Shown piece by piece: positions 17,344 to 26,252 of a stretch of DNA of 64,000 bases. The notes beneath the pieces are model-generated. The model was given only the letters and a program-made list of their open reading frames with translations. It did no database searches and had not been told where the DNA came from. Made by a program: the position numbers and the translations under genes. Position 1 is the first letter of the stretch. Every line of letters begins with the position of its first letter. Source of the stretch: JAVBMC01 sp031552845. Its GTDB lineage: Bacteria; Verrucomicrobiota; Kiritimatiellia; RFP12; DVOR01. The stretch is taken from assembly GCA_031552845.1 (NCBI GenBank), contig JAVBMC010000011.1, forward strand, positions 26,116-90,115, read 5' to 3'.

Positions 17344-18819
17344 CTAAAAGTCAAAATAAATAAACGGCATCACTCCGGATGGAGCCAACCCAAGCACACA
17401 ACTCAGCCCAAGGGCCACAAGCACCGCAAGGACATACCAAGGCATCCGATTAAGACGGGACCATACCCACCGCAACCGCTCCCCGTCGGCAAATTGTATA
17501 CCATATGCGGTCAGCAGAATAACACATGCCTGCCCCGAAAGCAAGACGATTTCCCCCCTCCATTGAAATATTCCGCCCAATATTTCCTGTACCGTTTCCA
17601 TGTTTGCCGAACGGAATAAAACCCACGAAAAAGCCACCACATGCAGTATCCAAATCCGCCCCAAAACAGCTAACCACCACGGCGTATTTTCGGACGGCTT
17701 CTCCGGCAGTCCGAACATGCGCCGAACTACCCGTTCTAAAGACAGATACGCGCCGTGAAAAAGTCCCCACAACACAAACGTCCAGCCCGCGCCATGCCAA
17801 ATACCGCCCAGCAAAAACGTCAACAGCAAATTAACCTTCGTACGCATCTCTCCCTTGCGCGAGCCGCCCAACGGAATATACAAATAATCCCGCAACCAAG
17901 ACGATAGCGAAATATGCCACCGCCGCCAGAACTCCTGCAACGTCACGCCAAAATAAGGTGCGTTAAAGTTAATCGGGAAGTGATACCCAAACAACAGCGC
18001 CGTACCAATCGCGATGTCCGAATACGCCGAAAAGTCACAATAAATCTGCAGCGTATACCCATACAGCCCCAGCAAGATATCCCCGCTGCTATACGCCGCC
18101 GGATGTGCAAAAACCGGATCTGCCAAATGTGCCGCCAGCCAATTCGCCAGCACCATCTTTTTGAACAACCCCACGATAATCAACGTCACCGCGCGCCCCG
18201 CATCCAGCCGCGCCGTGGCTTGCGGCATGGCCTCCATCTGCGGCACCAAATCCTGCGCACGCACAATCGGCCCTGCCACCAACTGCGGGAAAAACGCCAG
18301 ATAATTCGCGAAGTCCAACCATGTCCGCGCCGGCTTAAACTTCCGCCAATACACATCCAGTACATAACTCATCGCCTGGAACGTAAAGAACGAAATCCCT
18401 ACCGGCAGCACGATCTTCTCCAACAGCGGCAACAGCCAATCCACGAAGTCCGCCCAAACATCAATCCCCCAGAAATGAATGATCACCGGCCTCAAGAGTG
18501 GGAAGGCGATGCTCTTCGTCAAAAACTTCGTATATTTAAAGAAACCCAGAATGCCAAGGTTAAATATCACCGACAGCCGCATCAACCAGATTCGATGCCG
18601 CTCCGTAACCCCCTGCCGCTCCATTGCCAGTGCAAACGCATGATTCGCTAACGCCGAACCCAACAGCAAACACGCAAACTTCCAGCTCCAAAAACCATAG
18701 AAAAACAAGCTGGCGGAAATCAGAATATATTTTCGAACCTGGGGCCACCGAACCGTCCCCCAATGCAGCATAAATACAATTATAAAGAAAACTGCAAAGA
18801 CAAATGTCGGAAAGAGCAT
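17344..18819 (-). CDS. MBOAT O-acyltransferase (AlgI/DltB-like)
   Basis: Integral membrane O-acyltransferase of 491 residues with about ten membrane segments. Family signatures are RRWHISLSSWLRDYLYIPLGG and GGIWHGAGWTFVLWGLFHG; the active-site histidine is His342. AlgI-type proteins pass an acetyl group across the inner membrane for addition to an exported polysaccharide. First gene of the minus-strand exopolysaccharide cluster, so it probably heads the transcript. I saw no promoter upstream that meets a good consensus. Confidence 0.88.
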   Translation of the reverse strand: MLFPTFVFAVFFIIVFMLHWGTVRWPQVRKYILISASLFFYGFWSWKFACLLLGSALANHAFALAMERQGVTERHRIWLMRLSVIFNLGILGFFKYTKFLTKSIAFPLLRPVIIHFWGIDVWADFVDWLLPLLEKIVLPVGISFFTFQAMSYVLDVYWRKFKPARTWLDFANYLAFFPQLVAGPIVRAQDLVPQMEAMPQATARLDAGRAVTLIIVGLFKKMVLANWLAAHLADPVFAHPAAYSSGDILLGLYGYTLQIYCDFSAYSDIAIGTALLFGYHFPINFNAPYFGVTLQEFWRRWHISLSSWLRDYLYIPLGGSRKGEMRTKVNLLLTFLLGGIWHGAGWTFVLWGLFHGAYLSLERVVRRMFGLPEKPSENTPWWLAVLGRIWILHVVAFSWVLFRSANMETVQEILGGIFQWRGEIVLLSGQACVILLTAYGIQFADGERLRWVWSRLNRMPWYVLAVLVALGLSCVLGLAPSGVMPFIYFDF

Positions 18820-19027
18820 AACCGGGACATTCCCAAAAAATAGACAAAGTCCGAATAGTCTATACTAAAACACCCCTGAATGCAAACAAAAACACACTGT
18901 ACCCTCAAAAACCGCCCAAAACAGCCACAAACAGACGATTTCACCGCCTCCACCCCCTGAGCCCGTCTCATCCGCAAAAAAACACCAAAACGCCCTGCTG
19001 CCCCAACAAAAAATATTCAAAACAACT

Positions 19028-20110
19028 CTACTCGGCGACGCTCACATTAAACTCAAACGCCCCACGATCCACCCCAGCCCCTTGCAACCGCGGGCGTCCC
19101 CTCAAATCCAACTGCCCCACCGCATGCTCCTTCGACCCCGAGTCAATACACGGCGAACCCGGCAACAAACAAAAATCCCCGCTCTCCGGCTCCACAAACC
19201 GCGGCGCGCTCCCAATATTCCCCTCCCCCGCCTCCACCGGATCCATACACGAAAACACCGCCTTCACATCAAAACAATTATCAAACTTCGATGCCGAATT
19301 ATCCCACACAATACAATTCCGCAAAGTCGACACTCCCACCCCCCCGCACATCGCATGTGCCCGATTCCGCACCACCGTACACCCAATCAACGTCGCGCAA
19401 TTCGCCCCACCGCACCCCGTATACGCCTTATTATCCACCAACAGACAATTACTCAGCTCCCCCCCGTGCGCTCCCCCGCCCGACCCATTCGCCAAATTCC
19501 CGCTCAACGTACACCGATCCGCATCCCCATACGCCACCCCGCCCCCATAGCCACTCGTATTCTCCGAGACCGTACACAACCGCAACGTACAATACGCCGC
19601 CCCGCCACCATACGCCACCGCCTCATTCTTCGTTAAAGTACACTCCTCCAACACCGAATACACCGCCCCGCCACCATTCAACTTCGCCGCAGACCCCGTC
19701 AACACACACTTCACCAACGTTCCCCCCATCACAGCTCCGCCATAATCCGCCCTGCCATTCTCCAACGTAAACCCCTCCAACCGCGTCGCCACATCCCCAA
19801 AATGCTCCCCCAACGTCGCACAACGCTCCCGCTCGCCCCCATCAATCCTCGTTACCCCCGCACCATTCGCGCTACGGATCACAACTCCCTTATTCGCCAC
19901 CGAAAACGGCGCATACACCCCATCCGCCACAACGACAACATCCCCTGCGGCCGCGCCATTCACCGCCGCCTGAATCGACCGCTTCGCAGCAAGCGGTGTC
20001 GCCCCATCCGCCCCATCGCTACCCCGCACCGCATCCACATACCACGACGCTGCATTAGCGCACCCCGCCAATACACAACACACAAAAAGAAATACGACGA
20101 CCTTCTTCAT
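19028..20110 (-). CDS. Secreted right-handed parallel beta-helix protein
   Basis: Exported protein of 360 residues. The N-terminus MKKVVVFLFVCCVLAGCANA could be a lipoprotein signal (LAGC lipobox) or an ordinary one cut at ANA. Typical of polymorphic-outer-membrane/choice-of-anchor-Q proteins: WYVDAVRGSDGADG start, SIQAAVNGAAAGDVVVVADGVY, then repeated GGG-rich rungs (YGGGAAYCTL, YGGGVAYGDADRCTLSGN, SGGGAHGGELSNCLLVDN), and the closing GSPCIDSGSKEHAVGQLDLRGRPR. No catalytic residues can be assigned; such helices bind or cleave polysaccharides or act as adhesins. It has its own promoter. The coding strand is strikingly G-rich. Confidence 0.8.
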   Translation of the reverse strand: MKKVVVFLFVCCVLAGCANAASWYVDAVRGSDGADGATPLAAKRSIQAAVNGAAAGDVVVVADGVYAPFSVANKGVVIRSANGAGVTRIDGGERERCATLGEHFGDVATRLEGFTLENGRADYGGAVMGGTLVKCVLTGSAAKLNGGGAVYSVLEECTLTKNEAVAYGGGAAYCTLRLCTVSENTSGYGGGVAYGDADRCTLSGNLANGSGGGAHGGELSNCLLVDNKAYTGCGGANCATLIGCTVVRNRAHAMCGGVGVSTLRNCIVWDNSASKFDNCFDVKAVFSCMDPVEAGEGNIGSAPRFVEPESGDFCLLPGSPCIDSGSKEHAVGQLDLRGRPRLQGAGVDRGAFEFNVSVAE

Positions 20111-20198
20111 CGAAAAAATCCCCTAGGTTTAAGGAGCCCATCTATCGGCAAGGTGGAACCGACAAACAAAACACCTAACATATGTACAAACCGCTGGA

Positions 20199-20227
20199 AG
20201 TATACCACAAGCCTCAATTTTTGCCAA
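20199..20227 (-). promoter_or_regulatory. Sigma70-like promoter of the beta-helix gene
   Basis: On the minus strand TTGGCA (20227-20222), a 17-bp spacer and TATACT (20204-20199), about 90 bp before the start codon; AGGGGA serves as ribosome-binding site. Confidence 0.6.
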
Positions 20228-20710
20228 GCACCAAACAGTAAAAACTTCACCCAAAAATGTTTAAAACGACTTCCTGGAAAACAACGCTTCAATTGTCCGC
20301 TTTAACACATTGTTCAACTTCCTAGTTCAGAAACATTTTCTCCCGTATTCCCTTCTAGTGAGCTAAACCCCTCATCCACGACAACCCAATATTTCTGACC
20401 TCCTCCTCCAAAAACACCCACCCCAACACCTTCAGCGTACTCCTCATAAAGACAAAACACACCTGCCATACACTCAAAATCACACTACTCAACACCCATC
20501 ACCCCCGCACGAGCTGCAAACCCACAAACCACCAGCACGCGGTATCCCCCACAACAATTCACACCTATCCGACTCTTTATCGAGCTGGAAAACCGTATCC
20601 ACCGATAATACGAGACTCATCGAGTGCGCCACATTCTATTTCGTTATTACATTGGCCTTGACTATAATTTACAAAATCCTCCCTTTTTTCGGGGTATTAT
20701 CAGTAATCGT
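20228..20710. other. Gene-free intergenic stretch, C-rich on the plus strand
   Basis: Region between the divergent beta-helix and FecR genes. I see no gene, tRNA or phased palindromes. The plus strand from about 20,340 to 20,560 is dominated by A and C with very few G, continuing the strand bias of the neighbouring beta-helix gene. Confidence 0.5.
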
Positions 20711-20739
20711 TTGACATCTCAGAGAGAAGTATGTATTAT
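20711..20739 (+). promoter_or_regulatory. Strong sigma70-like promoter of the FecR gene
   Basis: A perfect TTGACA (20711-20716), a 17-bp spacer and TATTAT (20734-20739), about 40 bp before the start codon. Confidence 0.75.
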
Positions 20740-20777
20740 ATCGCACGTGTCATGCGTCTCTAGGAAAGGTAGTGGGA

Positions 20778-21710
20778 ATGCGTTCGTCAAAGTTTTTCGT
20801 CTTAACAACCGCAGTTGCGGCTCTTAATTTATTTGCTCAGGATGCTGTGGAGGATAACGCCGCTGCCCCTGAGGCTGCTCCCCAACAGGTTACCCTGCAG
20901 GGTGAGAAGCGTGCAGACTTTGAACCTTTGATGCAGGCTGTCGCGGTAATTGGCGCTTGCACGGCTAAAACGCCGAAGGGAACCGCTACGGAGACAGTGA
21001 CAATCGGGCGTGCCTACCCGTTGGGCACGGTCTACACGGTCGGCAAGGGCGGATCGCTCACGCTGAACTTCAACTCCGACGCCAATATCAAGGTCTCGGA
21101 GAACTCTGAGCTCGTCGTCGATGAAATCGCCGGCAAGCCGGACTGCCGTATTGTGCGCCTGCTCCGCGGCAAGATCAACACCACCCTGCCCGAAGACTTC
21201 AAGAAGGAGGGCGCGCTCGTCATTGAGACTTTCGGCCTCACTTGCAGCAAGCTCATCGGCAAGGCCGAGGTGCAAATCATGGAAGAGACCTCGACCGACT
21301 GCCTCGTCCAAGTGCGTGGCGTGACGGGTCGTACGTATGTTGAGGGCCTGCACTATGTGATTCCGCAAATCCGCGCGGCGAACATCCTCCAAGTGCTCCA
21401 ATCCAAGGATCAGAGTTTCACGCGCTTGATGAGCCTCTCCGGCGATTACGTTTGCGACCTCGCCAATGGCGACCCTGCCGCACCGACTGTCTTCACGCTT
21501 TCGCCCAAGGCTGTCGTCAAAATCTTCCGTAAGCGCGCACCGCTGAGCGAGCGCCTGACCGTCACAACATTGACCGTCAGCCCCTCCGGCAAAGCCAAGA
21601 ACAATTTCTCATTCGTCGTAGGTAATGCAGACGCCCGCACAGGCGAACTCATCCCTCCGCCGGAAGACGCTTCTGTGGCGGACAAGGCGGCTGCGCCGGC
21701 CGCGCCATAA
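20778..21710 (+). CDS. Exported FecR-domain protein
   Basis: Protein of 310 residues with a signal peptide (FFVLTTAVAALNLFAQ). The start at 20778 follows AGGAAAGG. The central FecR-like region (LGTVYTVGKGGSLTLNF, ANIKVSENSELVVDE, RLLRGKINTTLPEDF; about residues 80-150) is the small beta-sandwich seen in FecR proteins, but no sigma factor or TonB receptor gene is adjacent, so it is probably a structural or periplasmic FecR protein rather than an anti-sigma factor. The tail is Ala/Pro-rich. It has its own promoter and terminator. Confidence 0.75.
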   Translation: MRSSKFFVLTTAVAALNLFAQDAVEDNAAAPEAAPQQVTLQGEKRADFEPLMQAVAVIGACTAKTPKGTATETVTIGRAYPLGTVYTVGKGGSLTLNFNSDANIKVSENSELVVDEIAGKPDCRIVRLLRGKINTTLPEDFKKEGALVIETFGLTCSKLIGKAEVQIMEETSTDCLVQVRGVTGRTYVEGLHYVIPQIRAANILQVLQSKDQSFTRLMSLSGDYVCDLANGDPAAPTVFTLSPKAVVKIFRKRAPLSERLTVTTLTVSPSGKAKNNFSFVVGNADARTGELIPPPEDASVADKAAAPAAP

Positions 21711-21734
21711 GCCGAGAATAACCTGCCAAACCCG

Positions 21735-21768
21735 GCGTGGAGACGGTTCCACGCTGTGTTTGTTTTTT
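21735..21768 (+). terminator. Rho-independent terminator of the FecR gene
   Basis: GCGTGGA (21735-21741) pairs with TCCACGC (21748-21754), followed after a short gap by a run of six T. Confidence 0.75.
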
Positions 21769-21795
21769 ATAGTCAGACTAAGTTGAGATTCATTC

Positions 21796-23460
21796 ATGTT
21801 TATTTATCACTTCAACCGCCTTATCCGCAACAAAATCCTGTGGACGTTCTTTGCCATCATCATCGCCTTCGCGTTCGTGTCGGTTGATTCCTGCTTCAAA
21901 GGCACGCCCGCGAATCAAACAGTCGCCAAGCTGGCCGGCAAGCCCGTCTCCTCCGAAGAGTTCAGCCAGGTCGAGAGCGTCCTGCGCAAACTGAGCAAGC
22001 GGGAAGACATCTCCGAGAGCGCCCTGCGCGAACGCGTCTGGGAACGCATCGCCGCCAAGCGCAAAGCCGTTGAGCTCGGCCTCACCGTCAGCGTCGAAGA
22101 AGTCAAGTCACGCATCGAGCAGGAGTTCGGCAACGCGCAAGGCCAATTCAATTTCGCGCAATACCAGCAACTGCTCGCGCAATACGGTTTCACCACGCAA
22201 GAGTACGAAAAGATGCTGCGTGACGAACTGCTGATTGCCAAGCTGGCCGACGTTGTCGCGGCATCCGAATGGGTCTCCAACATGGAAGTCGATGAAGAAC
22301 TCGCCGCCATGACCGACTCCTTCACCATCCAATACACCGAAGTCACGAACACCTTCGTACGGAAAGACATGAAGCTCTCCGCCGAAGCCATCGCCAAGTA
22401 CTTCGACGAGAACAAGGACGCCTTCGCCCTGCCCGACCGTATCGCCGTCAAATACATCTCCCTCCCCATCACCAACCACATGGAAGCCGCAATGGCACGC
22501 GTGGATGATACGATGATTGAAGAGTATTATATCGACAACCAGACAGAGTTCACCGTCCGCCGCACGAACGAGACCGTGACCCTCCCGCTGACCGATGTTA
22601 AGGACACCATCCACAAAAAGCTCGCCCGCCAGGAGGCCTTCTTCATTGCGCAGACCAATGCCAACCTCGGATTGGTGCCGCAAGTGCTGAAGAGTTCGTT
22701 TGAAGACGTCGCTACGCAACTCGGCGCCGAGATCAAACTCACGCCCTTCTTCTCCGAAGAGAAGCAGCCCACCATCCGCGACGGTAAATTCATCGCCGAA
22801 GCCGCCTTTGATCTCGACCCCACGCGTCCAGACTCCCGTCTGACCGCCGTGAAGGGCAACTACGAAGTGTTCCTCATTGAGTACTACACCAACTCCCTTG
22901 CGCATATGCCGGAACTGCAGGAAGTTGAACGCGACGTCAAGCTCCAGGCCGAGCGCAAAGCCCGCGCCGACGCCTTCCGCGGTTACCTGACCAACAACGT
23001 CAACACCATCAAGACCGCCCTGACCAAGGGTGAAACCTTCGAGAAAGCCTTCGCCGCAACTGAGTTCAAGGCCAGCGCGACAGCTCCTACCGGTACGACC
23101 TTCAGTGTCATGTCCATCCAGAGCAATGACGACCTGCCCTACGCAAGCGAGATCATTCCCGCAGTCGTCCGCCTGCAGAAGGGCGAGCTCTCCGAGCCCC
23201 TGCCCCTCTCAACGTCCGACAACGCGTTGCTCGTTTACTTGGCTGACCGCAAGGCAGGCGACATCGTCTCCTCCGAGATGTACCGCCCGCGCATCCAAGA
23301 CCAAATCGTCCGCCGCCGCATGCCCGGCCTCTTCCGCGCTTGGAGCAAGTGGAATCTCCAGCAGATGAAGCTGACCGACAACAAGCTGGCCGAGCCCGCT
23401 GTCACTGAAGACAAGCCGGGAACCCGCGCGAGCGCCGCCTCTGACGAGGATGACGAATAA
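21796..23460 (+). CDS. PpiD/SurA-like membrane-anchored periplasmic foldase
   Basis: Protein of 554 residues with a cytosolic start, one membrane segment (residues about 13-33, ILWTFFAIIIAFAFVSV) and a large periplasmic part. The SurA-type N-terminal chaperone domain is seen in VAKLAGKPVSSEEFSQVE and AQYQQLLAQYGFTTQEYEKMLRDELL. A parvulin-like peptidyl-prolyl isomerase domain probably occupies the region after about 200, but its usual motifs are weak, so isomerase activity is uncertain. Closest in design to PpiD, which helps proteins leaving the Sec channel. The C-terminus is acidic (SDEDDE). A strong terminator follows. Confidence 0.75.
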   Translation: MFIYHFNRLIRNKILWTFFAIIIAFAFVSVDSCFKGTPANQTVAKLAGKPVSSEEFSQVESVLRKLSKREDISESALRERVWERIAAKRKAVELGLTVSVEEVKSRIEQEFGNAQGQFNFAQYQQLLAQYGFTTQEYEKMLRDELLIAKLADVVAASEWVSNMEVDEELAAMTDSFTIQYTEVTNTFVRKDMKLSAEAIAKYFDENKDAFALPDRIAVKYISLPITNHMEAAMARVDDTMIEEYYIDNQTEFTVRRTNETVTLPLTDVKDTIHKKLARQEAFFIAQTNANLGLVPQVLKSSFEDVATQLGAEIKLTPFFSEEKQPTIRDGKFIAEAAFDLDPTRPDSRLTAVKGNYEVFLIEYYTNSLAHMPELQEVERDVKLQAERKARADAFRGYLTNNVNTIKTALTKGETFEKAFAATEFKASATAPTGTTFSVMSIQSNDDLPYASEIIPAVVRLQKGELSEPLPLSTSDNALLVYLADRKAGDIVSSEMYRPRIQDQIVRRRMPGLFRAWSKWNLQQMKLTDNKLAEPAVTEDKPGTRASAASDEDDE

Positions 23461-23490
23461 TGCGGCAGACGGCTGAATAGCCCTTGCAAG

Positions 23491-23526
23491 GACCTTAAAG
23501 ACGTTAAAGTCCTTAAGGTCTTTTTT
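23491..23526 (+). terminator. Rho-independent terminator after the foldase gene
   Basis: GACCTTAA (23491-23498) pairs with TTAAGGTC (23513-23520), followed directly by TTTTTT. Confidence 0.85.
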
Positions 23527-23570
23527 ATTCCGACAGATACATTCACTTTAGAAATACAGGATAGACCACC

Positions 23571-24266
23571 ATGGCTGAAATCATTGTTGCCCTCGACGTC
23601 AATACGCGCGCTGAGGCCGAAGCCCTCCTCAACACCATCGGCGACGCCGTCAACTTCTACAAGATCGGCCTTGAGCTCTTCACCGCCGAAGGTCCGGACA
23701 TCGTCAGGCTCGTCAAGAGCCATGGCAAGCAGGTGTTCCTCGACCTCAAGTTCCACGATATTCCCCGTACCGTCGAACGCGCTGTCAGCTCCGGCGGCAA
23801 GCTCGGCGTCAACCTCATGACCATCCACTCCTGCGGTGGGCGCGAAATGATCAAAGCAGCGGCAGGTGCCGCCGCCCAGTTTGGCACGGATGCCCCCAAG
23901 ATTCTCGCCGTGACTGCACTCACCAGTCTTGACCAAACCGACTTGACCGATCTCGGCATCACCCGCGAGATGTCCGCACACGTGGAGGCGATGGGCACCC
24001 TCGCCTGCTCCAACGGTGCCAACGGCATCGTCTGCTCGCCCAAAGAGGTTCGCCGCATGCGTGAGATTCTCGGCACCAACGCCCTGCTCGTCACACCCGG
24101 CGTGCGCCCTGCCGGTGCCGACGTCGGCGACCAGAAGCGCGTCGCTACGCCCGAACAAGCCGTCGCCGACGGCTCCACCCACCTAGTCATCGGCCGCCCC
24201 ATCGTGCAGGTGCCCGATCCCCGCGCTGCCGCGTTGGCCATCCTGCAATCTTTAAACTCTATCTAA
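23571..24266 (+). CDS. pyrF: Orotidine 5'-phosphate decarboxylase
   Basis: Converts OMP to UMP in pyrimidine synthesis. 231 residues, the usual size for the short bacterial form. The opening IIVALDV and the catalytic signature FLDLKFHDIP (residues about 60-70, with the Asp-Lys-Asp set) are intact, and the phosphate-binding loop VTPGVRP and HLVIGRPI are present. Starts 45 bp after a terminator and is followed 15 bp later by the EF-P-like gene, so the two are probably co-transcribed. Confidence 0.95.
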   Translation: MAEIIVALDVNTRAEAEALLNTIGDAVNFYKIGLELFTAEGPDIVRLVKSHGKQVFLDLKFHDIPRTVERAVSSGGKLGVNLMTIHSCGGREMIKAAAGAAAQFGTDAPKILAVTALTSLDQTDLTDLGITREMSAHVEAMGTLACSNGANGIVCSPKEVRRMREILGTNALLVTPGVRPAGADVGDQKRVATPEQAVADGSTHLVIGRPIVQVPDPRAAALAILQSLNSI

Positions 24267-24281
24267 TCACTCGGAACTATC

Positions 24282-24851
24282 ATGCCTACAAAAGCCTGTG
24301 ACCTGCGCAGTGGCGCACTCGTCAACATCAACGGTGCCCCCCATGCGCTTGAGCACCTCACCGTCTCTAACCCCAGCGCACGCGGCGCGGCTACGCTCTA
24401 CCGTTTCCGCTTCCGTAATCTCGTCACCAAGTACAAGATCGACCAGACGTGCAAGGGCGACGATATGTTTGCCGATGTCGCATTTGAAAAGCGCTCCGTG
24501 CAATTCCTCTATGCCAACCAAGGCGTCTACACCTTTATGGACAATGAGGACTTCAGCCAGTTCGAGCTGCAGCGCGATCAGATTGAAGAAGCCGCGCCCT
24601 ACCTGATTGAAGATATGGAAGGCGTCTTCGCCCTCATTGCAGACGGAAAAGTGCTCACTGTCACAGTACCACCGAAGGTCACGCTCAAGGTTGCCGAATG
24701 CGACCCGCCAATGAAGGGTGCTACCGTAACCTCCCGCGCTAAGCCCGCCAAGACCGACACCGGCCTGACCGTCATGGTCCCCGAGTATGTCGAGTCCGGC
24801 ACGATGATCATCGTCAACACCGAAGACGGTTCCTTCGTGAGCCGCGCCTAA
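24282..24851 (+). CDS. yeiP: EF-P paralogue of the YeiP/EfpL type
   Basis: Translation factor of 189 residues with the three beta-barrel domains of elongation factor P. The sequence follows YeiP/EfpL rather than EF-P: SARGAATLYRFRF with Arg34 at the loop tip that in EF-P carries the modified lysine or arginine, CKGDDMF, QGVYTFMDNEDF, DQIEE, PPMKGATVTSRAKPA, TGLTVMVPEYV. EfpL relieves ribosome stalling at a range of motifs without needing loop modification. No epmA/earP-type modification gene is nearby. Forms a short gene run with pyrF and the CE7 esterase. Confidence 0.85.
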   Translation: MPTKACDLRSGALVNINGAPHALEHLTVSNPSARGAATLYRFRFRNLVTKYKIDQTCKGDDMFADVAFEKRSVQFLYANQGVYTFMDNEDFSQFELQRDQIEEAAPYLIEDMEGVFALIADGKVLTVTVPPKVTLKVAECDPPMKGATVTSRAKPAKTDTGLTVMVPEYVESGTMIIVNTEDGSFVSRA

Positions 24852-24869
24852 CCTAAAGGAGATTCAACC

Positions 24870-26228
24870 ATGCAACGTTTCTTGACCGTCCTCTTCACAT
24901 TCGTCACCGCTTCCCTCTTTGCTCAGAGCATTGAGATCAAAGCGGATCGTGACGATTGCGTCTATGCCTGCAATCAAAAAGCGACCTTTAGGGTCACCGT
25001 TCTGGATGATAATAAGCAACCGCTGAAAGACGGTCAAGTGACAGTCAAGATCACAAATGACGGTCCTAAAGAAATTGCGGCGCAAACCTTCGACCTCGCT
25101 AAGGCTAATCCCATCAGCATAAGCGGGGCACTGGACTTCCCGGGCTTTATCCGGTGCAGCGCGGCGCTGGCTAAAGACGGTACGCCTGTCAAGGTAAAGG
25201 ACAAAGACGGCAAAGATAAGCCGTTGCAGAAAATGTGGGCGGTCGCAGTTGATCCGCTCAGTATTAAACCCTCCGTCGAAGAACCTGCGGATTTTGTCGC
25301 CTTCTGGCAGAAGGCAATTGCAAAGCTCGAAAAGGAAGTCCCAACTGATGTGCAGCTGAAGAAGTTTGACAACTTTTCCAACGACAAGCACACCACCTAT
25401 GAAATCAGCATTGCGGCATTTAATGGCGAACGTGTTTACGGTTGGCTCTGCGTTCCCGGCAAGCAGGGCGACACGCCCACACCGTCCGAGAAAAAGCGTG
25501 CGGTTCGTATTACCGTTCCCGGTGCAGGATGCCAGCCTTACGCATTCAATCCTCCAACTTGGCAGGCCGACTCCGGTGACATTGGGCTTTTAATCAGTGC
25601 CTATCGTGTCCCAATGGGAGCAACCTTTGAGGAACACGATAAGAACTACAAAAAGAAGCAAGTCAAGCTGCACGCAATTGACGGCTTGTGGAATTATTGG
25701 CTCAACGGCATGGATCAGCGCGAAACCTATTTCTACTACAATACTATTCTCGGTGCGAACCGCTTAGTCAACTGGCTCGCCGCACGCCCGGATGTGGACA
25801 AATCAAAGTTCTGGTATGACGGCACGAGCCAAGGCGGCGGATTCGGTCTCATTCTATCCTCGCTCAATTCAAACATCACGCGTGCGGCAATCCATGTTCC
25901 TGCCTTGTGCGATATGCTAGGCGCAAAGCTTGGGCGTCAATCCGGATGGCCCCGTCCCTTAGAGCAGCTCAAAGGAGATTACTGGACGCCCGAGAAGATT
26001 GCAAGTGCGGAAAAGGTGCTTCCTTACTTTGATGCCCTGAACTTTGCACGTCATATCAAATGCCCGATCCGCATGTCCGTCGGGTTCATTGATACGACCT
26101 GCCCGCCCAGTTCCGTCTATGCGGCCTACAATGTGATTCAGAGTCCGAAACAGATGGAGCATGGCCTCGGAATGCCGCACAGTGTTTTTAAAGAAGTTTA
26201 CGCCAAACTTAACATCGCCAAAGACTAA
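24870..26228 (+). CDS. Secreted CE7 acetyl xylan esterase/cephalosporin-C deacetylase-like
   Basis: Exported alpha/beta-hydrolase of 452 residues. A signal peptide (FLTVLFTFVTASLFAQ) is followed by an N-terminal Ig-like beta domain (about 20-130), then the AXE1/CE7 catalytic domain. Nucleophile Ser320 lies in GTSQGGG; the acid Asp is in FIDTTCPPSSVYAAYN and the His in GMPHSV. CE7 enzymes remove acetyl groups from xylan side chains or xylo-oligosaccharides. GGAG is a good ribosome-binding site. Fits the set of secreted polysaccharide-degrading enzymes in this window. Confidence 0.87.
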   Translation: MQRFLTVLFTFVTASLFAQSIEIKADRDDCVYACNQKATFRVTVLDDNKQPLKDGQVTVKITNDGPKEIAAQTFDLAKANPISISGALDFPGFIRCSAALAKDGTPVKVKDKDGKDKPLQKMWAVAVDPLSIKPSVEEPADFVAFWQKAIAKLEKEVPTDVQLKKFDNFSNDKHTTYEISIAAFNGERVYGWLCVPGKQGDTPTPSEKKRAVRITVPGAGCQPYAFNPPTWQADSGDIGLLISAYRVPMGATFEEHDKNYKKKQVKLHAIDGLWNYWLNGMDQRETYFYYNTILGANRLVNWLAARPDVDKSKFWYDGTSQGGGFGLILSSLNSNITRAAIHVPALCDMLGAKLGRQSGWPRPLEQLKGDYWTPEKIASAEKVLPYFDALNFARHIKCPIRMSVGFIDTTCPPSSVYAAYNVIQSPKQMEHGLGMPHSVFKEVYAKLNIAKD

Positions 26229-26252
26229 AGAGACCGGACAAGACGTCATTTT

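Noticed and set aside
22108..22905. A 265-codon antisense ORF
   Set aside because: Shadow of the PpiD/SurA-like gene, favoured only by the GC-rich third positions of the true frame.
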